A stretch of DNA of 64,000 bases. It comes from Rhyacichthys aspro (Eukaryota; Chordata; Actinopteri; Gobiiformes; Rhyacichthyidae). Position 1 is the first letter of the stretch. The number at the start of each line of letters is the position of its first letter. This document shows positions 24,201 to 36,200 of the stretch, piece by piece. Where the stretch lies: NCBI GenBank assembly GCA_036850595.1, contig CM072156.1, positions 1,172,144 to 1,236,143 of the forward strand, written 5' to 3'. Below the pieces are notes generated by a model. The model searched no databases. It was not told the origin of the DNA and saw only the letters and a program-made list of their open reading frames with translations. Both the position numbers and the translations under genes were made by a program.

Positions 24201-27200
24201 AGTTTTTGTTTGTTTTCATCTCCTCCTCAGAGCCTATGTCACTCTGTAATAACACAGACTGAACACGAGAGAGGGTTTCAGGAGCTTCTGACTCTGACTA
24301 ACCCTAAGACAACACTAAATTAAATATTGTCATTTCCCTCTGATCTCAGGCTGCGACATGTGCGCCGACAACAGGAACGGCGAGTGTCCGATGCACGGCC
24401 CTCTTCACTCTCTGAGGAGACTCGTCGGGACCAGCAGCTCCTCGGCTCCTGTCGTTTTACCGGACGTCCCAGAGTGGCTCCGAGACCTGCCAAGAGAGGT
24501 ACGGCCGTTAGCTGTAGAATAAGAAGTATAACAGGTACCTACACTCCAGCAAACCAGGGTTAAACCTGGAATAAACCTGGACTAAACCAGGACTAAACCT
24601 GGACTAAAACAGGACTAAACAAGGATTAAATCTGGACTGAACCTGGACTAAACCTGGACAAAATCTGGACTAAACCTGGACTAAACCTGGCCCAAACCAG
24701 GATTAAACCTGGACTGAACCTGGACTAAACCTGAACTGAACAAGGACTGAATCTGGACTCAAAAAGGATTAAACCTGTACTAAACCAGGAAAAAATCTGG
24801 ACTAAACAAGGACAGAATCTGGACTAAGTCTGGGCTAAATCTGGACTAAACGTGGACTAAACAAGGAGTAAACCTGGACTAAACCTGAACTAAACCAGGA
24901 CTAAACCAGGACTAAACCAGGACTAAACCAGGACTAAACAAGGACTAAATCTGGACTAAACCTGGACTAAACTTTAGCTGGAAAAAAAGAGGACACAATC
25001 CTGAAACTCACCCTGAATCCAAGTTAATTCAACAAAAACACACTGTAATCCTGATGCAGTTTCACTGTCGTGTGCAGGTTTGTCTGTGCACCAGCACCGT
25101 CCCGGGACTGGGGTACGGGATCTGTGCGGCTCAGAGGATCCCTCAGGGAACGTGGATCGGGCCGTTTCAGGGAGTCCCTCTGCTGCTCGACAAGATACAG
25201 ACCGGAGCCGCCAGGAACTCTCGACATCTGTGGGAGGTACAGGCTCGTTTCACGGCTTCAGTCTGGATTTGTTCAACTTTCTGTCATGTAATGTGATGTG
25301 GAAAAGGGTTAATTCCCATTTTTAAAGATGGGATGTGTAGTTTAGAGTGTGATCTAGCACAAAACCATACCATATCCAACACAAACAGAGGTAAAGATTA
25401 GACAGAACGGCTTTATTGTCATTGTAAATCATACAGTCACAATTAAATTTGGAGTGCCACTCATTCTGATGCATAATTAGAGACTTATATACATCACTAC
25501 ACACACACACACTAATTTTGTTGGTGTGTTTGAAGTTGTGGTAGTTTAAATCTAGATGTGTCAGTTCTAACTCTAACACTATAATGAAGTGGGAGAGTAC
25601 GGACCCTTGTGGGACACCAGGGTTTGTGTTGATAACAGATGACGAGTGTCTGAGGTTAATCAGAAGTTGGTTTGCAAAGTCTTTAGTCAGTTCAACAAAA
25701 TACAATTTATTGTATTTATTGTTTATGTATTATTTTTAAATCACATTTTAAAATGGAAAGTGAGCGAAGAGATAAAAAGCTCTAATTTTTGAGTGATGCC
25801 AGAACAAGGGGTTTGGTCTGGGATTACATGGTCTGGTTTAGTCCAGTCTGGTCTGGTTCTGTCTTTGATTACATGGTCTGGTTTAGTCCAGTTTGGTCTG
25901 GTTCTGTCTTTGATTACATGGTCTGGTTTAGTCCAGTTTGGTCTGGTTTTGTCTGGGATTACATGGTCTGGTTTAGTCCAGTCTGGTCTGGTTCTGTCTT
26001 TGATTACATGGTCTGGTTTAGTCCAGTTTGGTCTGGTTTAGTCCAGAGGAACTGCTCGATTTTTTGCTGTTTTGAGGCAAACTCAGACCAAATATTGATT
26101 TGATTTAGAATTATCTTCTGTTTTTTTCCACTTTGCATTTTGTAAAATAATAAAAATCTCTTGACTTTATAGTTTACTTTTTTATATCCACAGTTGCACT
26201 AATCTTGTGCACAGTGCTGTATATTTGAACACAATCCCAATCCCTTACTCTACACAAATATCTCTAGTTACATTCCAGTGACATCCCTCATATCTGTATA
26301 TTCTTGTGTCTTTGTGTGTCTGTTGTGAGTATATTCTGGGTCTGTTGTGAGTAGATTGTGAGTATATTGTGAGTATATTGTGAGTCTGTTGTGGGTCTGT
26401 TATGAGTATATTGTGTGTCTGTTGTGAGTATATTGTGAGTATATTGCGCGTCTGTTGTGAGTATACTGTGAGTATATTGTGCGTTCCGTTGTGAGTATAT
26501 TGTGCGTGTCTGTTGTAAGTATGTTGTGAGTATATTGTGCGTTCTGTTGTGAGTATATTGTGCGTTGCGTTGTGAGTATATTGTGAGTATATTGCGTTTC
26601 TGTTGTGAGTATATTGTGCGTTCCGTTGTGAGTATATTGTGTGTCTGTTGTGAGTATATTGTGAGTATATTGCGTGTCTGTTGTGAGTATATTGTGAGTA
26701 TATTGTGTGTTCCGTTGTGAGTATATTGTGCGTTCCGTTGTGAGTATATTGCGTGTCTGTTGTGAGTATATTGTAAGTATATTGTGCGTTCCGTTGTGAG
26801 CATATCGTGAGTATATTGCGTGTCTGTTATGAGTATATTGTGAGTATATTGCGTGTCTGTTGTTAGTATATTTTGAGTATATTGCGTGTCTGTTGTGAGT
26901 ATATTGTGAGTATATTGTGCGTTCCGTTGTGAGCATATCGTGAGTATATTGCGTGTCTGTTATGAGTATATTGTGAGTATATTGAGTATATTGTGCGTTG
27001 CGTTGTGAGTACATTGTGCGTTCCGTTGTGAGTATATTGTGAGTATATTGTGCGTTCCGTCGTGAGTATATTGTGAGTATATTGTGCGTTCCGTCGTGAG
27101 TATATTGTGAGTATATTGTGCATTCCGTTGTGAGTATATTGTGAGTATATTGTGTGCTCCGTTGTGAGTATATTGAGAGTATATTGTGCGCTCCGTCGTG

Positions 27201-30200
27201 AGTATATTGAGAGTATATTGTGCGCTCCGTTGTGAGTATATTGTGAGTATATTTGGCGTACTCGTGTGCGTCCCTCGTCCATCGATCGCTCCAGGGTATT
27301 TCCATACGGTGGCAGCAGGAGTCAATGTGCCGTTATAAACAGCTGCATTTGCATGAGCCTCGAGACTGATGAGTCCCTTTAGACCGACGCTAAAGGTCAG
27401 CGCCGCATCAGTCTGCCCTGCCACCGCCGCACGTCAGGCCACTACTGATGAGGTCACAGGTCAGAGGTCAGCCGTGGGAGGTAGGAGAGGGAGGGGCTCA
27501 GGCCAAGTACAACCCTGAACCGGACTCAAGGGGTTAGTCACAACGAGGGGTTTCAAAATGTTTTTAAAATGAAGCATAAACCTAAGGCACAACCAGGACT
27601 AAACCTAGACTAAACCAGGACTAAATCAGGATTAAACCAGGACTAAATCTAGACTATACCAGGATTTAAATAAGGATTAAATCAGGATTAAATAAGGATT
27701 AAATCAGGATTAAAACTAGATTATACCAGGACTAAATCAGGACTGAATCAGGAGTAAAACTAGACTATACCAGGACTAAATCAGGACTGAATCAGGATTA
27801 AACCAGGACTAAACCTAGACTATACCAGGACTAAATCAGGATTAAACCAGGACTAAACCTAGACTAAACCTAGACTATACCAGGACTAAATCAGGATTAA
27901 ACCAGGACTAAACCTAGACTAAACCTAGACTATACCAGGACTAAATCAGGATTAAACCAGGACTAAATCAGGACTGAATCAGGATTAAAACTAGACTATA
28001 CCAGGACTAAATCAGGACTAAATCAGGATTAAAACTAGACTATACCAGGACTAAATCAGGACTGAATCAGGAGTAAACCTTGGACCTAACCTGATAAAAT
28101 GTGTACTAACGGAGGAATTAATTACCTGTAGTCTAAATAAATACTAAACCCAAGAATAAACATTGACTAAATCAGGTCGACGTCTAAACCATGAACTAAA
28201 AGGACTAAACTAGGACTGGACCAAATCTAAATCAGCACTAAATCAGGACCAAGCCAAGACTTAACCACGACAATTCAAGGATTAAATTAGGAGTAAAGTA
28301 AGATTAAATCAAGTCAAAACCAGGAACAAACCAAGGACTTGGATTAGGGCTAAACAAGGACTAAATCAAGATTAAACCAAGGACTAAACTAAGGCTTAGA
28401 TTGAACTAAACCTTCTCAGTCATCCAGGTCAAAGTGAGATAAAAGGTCATGAAAAAGGCGTCCGGAAATGGAGGATTGACAAAGTCCCTTGAATTAGGAA
28501 CAAAACATCTAAAAAAATGTCAATTAAAAACTGCCTTTTGGTAAAAAGAAACTGTCTCCCAGACTGTAATACTGTTCTGATCCTGTCTGGTGTTGTTGGT
28601 GGCTTTGGGACATGTGTGAGGTGTGAGGTCAGAGGTGAGAGGTCATAGGGGCGGGGCTTCTGTCAGAGCCAAATCCAACATGAATTTAATCATTATGTGA
28701 TGGCTTTATTCTGTGGATGTGAATAAAGATGGACAGAGGGACCTGCTGTCGGTGACGCTGAAGGTTATGGTTCTGTTTAAACACGAGTCTGAGTTTATGA
28801 ATAAAATGTCTCTACAGCTGTTTTTGTGACGTAAAAGACATAATACTGGAAAAAAAATAGGACCAGGACCAAACCTTGGACCAACCCTGGAATAAACTGC
28901 CAGTAAAGTAGGGCTTAGCCAGGGACTAAACCTGGACTAAACCTGGATTAAACTAGCACTAAATCAAAACTAAAACCAGGACATAATCAAACCAAACTAG
29001 GACCAAACTCTGGTCTAAACCTGGACTAAACTGAGGACTATAAACTATGGATGAAATCAGGAATAAATGGAGCTGAATTTGTTCTAAAGGACTCATTTTA
29101 TTTTTTATTCATTTTCTTCTGCTTAATTTCATTAGGAGTCACGGTGATTAGAGCCTATCCCAGTAACTTTGGGACTGTGTAATCTAAACAACGAAAAACA
29201 ATAAGAAAATTTTCAAATTCTAAATACAACTGGATGCCAATGGATCACTGGGTTAATAATGTCTCAGAAAAGAAAGACAAGTCTGCAACTGATGTATTCT
29301 TCATTTAATCGTTAAGCTCTGTTACTACAAATGACCATATTTCACGAGGTCTGATTAGGTTCACCTCTGGACCCCTCCAGAGCTGCTGTGCGTCCCTGTG
29401 TTGGCCCACAGACCGGCTCTTTACCCCCTCTGCCCTGGAGTAAACCTGATCGGCTCCGGCTCCAGCGCTGTCCGATAGAAAACGCTCTTCGGGGCAGGAC
29501 TCGGTCATTAGGCTCCTATCGACGGGACCTTCCCATTACTCCTCAGCCGTGGTTAAAGTCTCTTATTGACGCCTCCCAAAACAGGAAGTGAAGTGAGTCC
29601 TATAGCCAATCAGGGAGCTGCTGGCATGTTGTCTATGGCGTCCAGGAAGGGCCAGTTTTAATTAAGACGAGCGGCAGGAGGAGGGGAGGACTTTTCCTGG
29701 TGCCGCAGTATTTCACGGCATTGATCTGCTCAGAGAGTGACTTTATGGAGGAATAAGTCCTTAAGCGTCTTTATCTCTGAGTGTTTCTGGGTTTACACAG
29801 CGTTTAAACACCTCCAGACATCGATAAGACTGACTTCAATTAGACCACAGCGGATAAGTCTCCAAGAAAAAGCTTTGTTTATTGCGTTTAACTCTGAAAA
29901 CATCTGTCTACAAACTCTAAAGACTTGCAATTGTAATTTTAACTAAACAGGTAGAACAGGCTCCAGACATATGTAATAAACAATATGTCACTTTTGGAAA
30001 AATTAATGATGACATATTGAAATAAGTGTATTTCATGGTGTTATATATTGTTTGGTTTCAGATCCTTAACTGAAGCTGAAGGAAGCTCTGTTGATCAAAC
30101 ACACACCGCTATAAAATGTTTAGAAACATTTGAGGAGCTCACAGACGTCCTGGAACACTGGCTTTGACATTAAATATTTGTCCAATATTTTAAAGAATAT

Positions 30201-33200
30201 TTTGATATTCCTGGTTACATGTTGATACAACTGATGCAGCATGTACTAAAGACCAATTTTAGCTTTTCACTGGCCTGGTTTTGTCTGGGATTACATGGTC
30301 TGGTTTAGTCCAGTCTGGCCTGGTTTTGTCTGGGATTACATGGTCTGGTTTAGTCCAGTCTGGTCTGGTTTTGTCTGGGATTACATGGTCTGGTTTAGTC
30401 CAGTCTGGTCTGGTTTTGTCTGGGATTACATGGTCTGGTTTAGTCCAGTCTGGTCTGGTTTTGTCTGGGATTACATGGTCTGGTTTAGTCCAGTTTGGTC
30501 TGGTTTTGTCTGGTTTTGGTGTGTGGTGGGGGGGTCTGGTTGTCTGGGGGCGGGGATTACATGGTCTGGTTTAGTCCAGTTTGGTCTGGTTAGTCTAGTT
30601 TGGTCTGGTTTAGTCCAGATCCTTCTCAAACTGAAACAGAAGAACTGCTCAGACTGTTGTTGTTTTGAGACAAATTCAGACCAAATATTGATTTATTTTG
30701 GATTATCCTCTGTTTTTTCACTTTACATTTTATAAAATAATAAAAATAAAGGCACTTTATTGTTTACTATACTTTTATATCCACAGCTGATTATAACAGT
30801 GCAAAGGGCTGTGTGTCTAAAGGATCTGAAATAGACATTGAGTCTCGTAGCGTTGGACTTGTGTTTGATGCTTAATGCTTGTTTAAACAATGCCAATAAT
30901 AACTAATAACACAGAACTTAAATCAGGCCTGTTTCTGAAGTTAAAACACTTTCTGATTCCCACTGTCTTTCTGTATTTGTCCAGTTTGTTAACAACCGTC
31001 TGTCTTCATGACGTCCATCGATAAAACCCGAACGCCTCGCTGAAATCCAAACAGAGCGAGGCGTAACGTGTAATTTAACCCCATTATGTAACGTTAGGTC
31101 AGCTTTAATAAAAGACACTCTACTCCGGTGTTAAGTTATGACTTGAGTCAGATAAACATTAGTGAGTCTTTGATGGACGAACAGACCTCAGACCGATGAA
31201 AACTCGATGGGAACTCACAGGGAAAGGCCTCGTGATCGACAAATGAAAATAATCTCAACATGTGAGCAATATTTTACAAAGACTACAAAAACCACAACTT
31301 ATTTTCAAACATGGAGACAGATTGTATTAAAAAAAAGCTGGAAAGTTATTATTATTATAGTAATATATACAATAAGAAATGGACATGTCTTGTTTAAAGT
31401 AGCACTGTGTGGAACTTTTAGCCACAAAAATATATTTTCTAATTATTTTAATGGTTCTTAGACGTGAGATCCGTAGAAAACAAATGTGTTTAGGCAGCAG
31501 CCAGTAAACGTCACGCAGTGGGTGCCACAACGAAATGAAAAATCAATATAATATCCTTCTTTTCAAAAAAGTCTCTGCTTAGGCTCGCCCTTGACCCTGT
31601 CCTGGATAAACTAAAGAAAATAAATGGAGAGGAGACCCAAGTTTGTGTCTCTTTTCACAAATACCAAGTTTTATTCAGGTGTGGATATAAAAAGTAAAGT
31701 AAACCATTTTTATTATTTTACAAAATGCAAAGTGAAAAACTAGAAGATAATTCTAAATCAAATCAATATTTGGTTTGTCTCAAAACAGCAACAGTTCGTG
31801 CAGTTCCTCTGTTTCAGTTTGAGAAGGATCTGGACTAAACCAGACCATGTAATCCCAGACAAAACCAGACCAGACTGGACTAAACCAGACCCCGACAAAC
31901 CAGACCAGACTGGACTAAACCAGACCATGTAATCCCAGACAAAACCAGACCAGACTGGACTAAACCAGACCATGTAATCCCAGACAAAACCAGACCAGAC
32001 TGGACTAAACCAGACCATGTAATCCCAGACAAAACCAGACCAGACTGGACTAAACCAGACCATGTAATCCCAGACAGTTACAGTGTGTTGTAGGAATGAT
32101 TCTGATTCTGAGAGAGTGTGCGTCACTAAACAGTTCAAACTGAGCTCTTTTAGTGCGGCTCATTCATCACGTTCTGTTAAAAGAAATAGTCTGGGGTTTT
32201 GTTTTTAAAAATGTTCTCTATGTCGACGGTAAAATCTGGCGTAATGAACACGTCAAACTGTCGCTGTTGGTGAGATATGACCCTTCCACTCCACAATCAT
32301 CTGCTCACGGGTCAGAAATCACTCTGAGATAATATTAGTGATGGGGAAATGTTTGTGTTCAAACGTTTTAGTTGTAAAAATACATGTTTTTCTGCGTGTT
32401 TGAATCCCCCTGTGGCCCATCATTGTCCAGTTTTAACCAAATATTTTCTCTCTGACTGTTTCTGTGCAGTTTAGCAGCGTCTCTCTGAAGTCTCACAGTT
32501 GGACCCGGCTCTGATCTGCACTAGACTCATATTAGACTCAAACAACGAGGACGGGCCACTGTTTTCACTGGGAATTCTTTTCCATTAAAACCATATTAAA
32601 ACCATAGAGAAGGAATGAAAACTCAACACATTGTCAGATTGGACCAAAGTTCAGTGGAATGTAACATTTGTATCTGAAGGAAAGGGATGTTATATTGATA
32701 GGTATTTATTTGAACTCCTATTGTACCTTATATAGTACCTTATAGTGGTGCTGTCTTTCTTCTAGATTCTATAAAGCCTCTTTCTCACATGGTTCTCAGT
32801 AAATAACCCAGATCACATGATCAGTAGTTAACACATGCTCCTCGTCACCAGAACATTACTGAGTCTCCTCTTTTCACACTTGACCTGACAACAGTGAGAA
32901 TTCCAGTTCCTAAAACAACCTGTTGGGGGCAGTAATGAGATCAGAAGAGTCTAAACTAAAGTCAACCTGAAGAAGAAGGTAGAGCAAAGCTGGATGTAAC
33001 ATTCAGGATCTTTAAGAATCCTCTGATGTAAACTTAGAGACTTTGTTGTGATATTAAGTGAGTATTCAGACTCTTCTAGAGACTCTTTTTCAAAAAAGTG
33101 ACAAATCTACTGACTTTTTTCTGGTTTTATTGGAGACTTTTGGAGATTTTCACCTCTGTGTCCAGAGTCCAGACTGAAAATGAATCACTTGCTGAAGTTT

Positions 33201-36200
33201 GTCTCTTTTTGGTCCATTTAGATTCTCAGTGTAGATTGTTGGTAATGTTCCTGCGTTCACAACACAGCGTTCACAGTAAATTCCACTTAGATGTGTCTCG
33301 CTAAAATGGCTAACAGAGCTTTTTCAGCATTGTTCCGTATCATATCAAATAGATGAGAGAGTGGCACTCTTTTCCTCTGCCCCTGGTTTAGTATTTTGTC
33401 CTCGAGGGCCACCGTACCTCCTCTCGTTCCTGATTGTTGTGTGAGAAAGCAAAGTGTCCACCTCGGAGCTGGTTCTGTAAATATTATCTCTGTGATTATA
33501 GGCCTCTGATTTATGGTCGGTCTGGACCTGGACCGGGTCTTGGTGAGGTCCTGGTCCAGTGGAGGTCCAGACTGTTGGTTTTGGGCGGGAACTCAGCGGC
33601 GGTGATGATGGCAGAGGGGTTTATGAGGCTATTTGTGAAGAATGGAGGGCAGTTTGGGAAAGATGTGCAGAAAACAACTCTCATCTCATCAAGAAATATG
33701 ACTCAAAAACCAAAAGAAACTGTCGTCCTGGTTTTATTTACTGATTTATTATGATTAATTTAATGGTTTTAGTAATAGCCTAATTATAAAGGTGTTTGAT
33801 TATGTTTTAGTTGGATTTTGAGCAGGGATTTAATTTAATATTACCTTTAAAGCAATTTATTTTTTCTACTTTAATTTCTGAAAAGGTCAAAGGTACCTTC
33901 CTGTTGTTTGATAAGTGACAGAGCTTTTGGTGCTGACGGCTGTTTCATGCTAAGCAACAACAAGCTAAAAGAAGTCGATGATGAACACAGGACAGGTGGA
34001 AACTGCAGTATTTTTTCATGGGATTTAATGGAAACTATACTTGTTTAATAGTTGCTGGACTAAAGGAATATAACCTGAAGCGACGTTACTGGATTTAAAA
34101 CAGAGTTCTCATTACGAGAGACATGGCAGCAGCTACAAACGAGTCTCAACAAAGTCTTTTCCACAAAACGAAAGGTTGAGGCAAGTTCTTGGTGACTGAA
34201 CTTGTCGCTGAAGCTGGAAAGAGTTTACTGAGGGATAGTTTTTGAGAGACTGTACATTATGAGTGACTGATATGGGATTAGATGGATCTGAACAGGTTTT
34301 AGGTGGATTTGAACAGGTTTTAGTTGGACTTCAACAGGTTTTAGTTGGTTTTGAACAGGTTTTAGTTGGTTTTGAACAGGCTTAGTTGGTTTTGAACAGG
34401 TTTTAGTTGGTCTTGAACAGGCTTTAATTGGACTTGAACAGGTTTTAGGTGTATTTGATTAGTTTACCATTGGTTGGTTCAGGTTTTAGGTTGATTTGAC
34501 CAGGTTTTAGTTGGGCCTAATTAGGTTTAGATAAATTTGAACAGGTTTTCCTTGGGCCTGAATATGTTTAGATGGATTTGAACAGGTTTTAGTCGGGCCT
34601 GAATATGTTTAGATGGATTTAAACAGGTTTTAGTTGGGCCTGAATATGTTTAGATGGATTTGAACAGGTTTTAGTGGGCCTAATTAGGTTTAGATGGATT
34701 TAAACAGGTTTTAGTTGGGCCTGAATATGTTTAGATGGATTTGAACAGGTTTTAGTTGGGCCTAATTAGGTTTAGATGGATTTGAACAGGTTTTAGTTGG
34801 ATTTGAATATGTTTAGATGGATTTGAACAGGTTTTAGTTGGGCCTGAATATGTTTAGATGGATTTGAACAGGTTTTAGTTGGGCCTGAATATGTTTAGAT
34901 GGATTTGAACAGGTTTTAGTTGGGCCTGAATATGTTTAGATGGATTTGAACAGGTTTTAGTTGGGCCTAATTAGGTTTAGATGGATTTGAACAGGTTTTA
35001 GTTGGGCCTGAATATGTTTAGCTGGATTTGAACAGGTTTTAGTTGGGCCTGAATATGTTTAGATGGATTTGAACAGGTTTTAGTTGGGCCTGAATATGTT
35101 TAGATGGATTTGAACAGGTTTTAGACAGATTTAGACAGGGATTAGATGGACCACGTGTAGTTAGCTTCAGACGACCTTAGTTGGACCTGAGCAGATTTTA
35201 AATGGATTTGAACAGGTTTTAGATAAATCTGAACATGTCCATGCAGCCTTAAACAGGTTTTGTCGGACCTGAACAGGTTTTAGTTGGAGCTGAGCAGGTG
35301 TTAGATGGATCCGGGCAGGTCTCAGATGGATTTAAACAGTTTTCCGATGGAGCGGAGCAGGTGGTGTCGTCCCGTCTCGTGTAGGATTACGGTGAGTGAG
35401 ATTAGATTAGGGGCAGAGCGGCGCGGTGATAAACGGCAGTGACGCGCGGCTGATGAAGACGGCAGATAACGCCAGAATTAGTGCCGTTTTATTGATTTTG
35501 TGTAAAACCGAGGCGTGCGAGCATCGATCCGCTCTCACAACCAGTTTTACACCAAAAATACAAGACAACAGAGAGACAACGGCCGAGAAGAACAAACGCT
35601 GCGCTCTGGAGCCTGGAAAACTTCACTCGACTGTGGCCTGGAGAGAAAACTGGTTTTAGATGGATTTGAGCAGGTTTTAGATGGATTTGAGCAGGTTTTA
35701 GATGGATTTGAACAGGTTTTAGATGGATTAGAACTGGTTTTACTTGGTTTTGAACAGGTTTTGGTTGGATTTGAGCAGGTTTTAGATGGATTTGAACAGG
35801 TTTTAGTTGGATTTGAGCAGGTTTTAGTTGGATTTAAACTGGTTTTAGATAGATTTGAACTGGTTTTAGATGGATTTGAACAGGTTTAATTAGATTTAAA
35901 CGTGTTTTAGATAGATTTGAACTGGTTTTAGATGGATTTCAACAGGTCTTAGATGGACTTGAGCAGGTTTTAGATGGATTTAGACAGATTTTAGATTGAT
36001 TTGAATTGGTTTTAATTTGATTTGAGAAGTTTTTACACGAATTTGAATAGGTCCTAGTTGGATTTGAATAGAGTTAGGTTTGTTAGAACTGTTTTAGTTA
36101 GATTTTGACATGTGTTATTAAGGGTATTATTATTATTAAGGGTTTTATTTGGTCATCAAACAATATTAGATGAATTTGAACAGGTTTCAGATGGATTTGA

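Larger units (their letters stand above)
18895..24349 (+). other. prdm6: prdm6 intron between first and second coding exons
   Basis: Contains GGACTAAACC clusters (18950-19260, 22430-22990), the inverse GGTTTAGTCCTGG form (21400-21600, 23790-24190), a DR1 motif (19599-19611), a copy of the CCAAT-containing repeat (19865-20010), GC-rich unique blocks (20580-20900, 23090-23560) and a purine tract (21955-22198). No additional exon is recognised. Confidence 0.6.

Noticed and set aside
26288..27424. Long YTHNILTTE-repeat open frames, up to 301 codons, on the minus strand
   Set aside because: Translation of the TTGTGAGTATA minisatellite. It is open in three overlapping frames, with no non-repetitive domain.
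25789..32138. MVWFSPVWSG-type open frames at three places
   Set aside because: Products of the 45-base VNTR, whose period is a multiple of three.
33434..33754. Possible 106-residue gene on the plus strand
   Set aside because: No family resemblance, no splice context, and it lies within a prdm6 intron. Length is compatible with chance.
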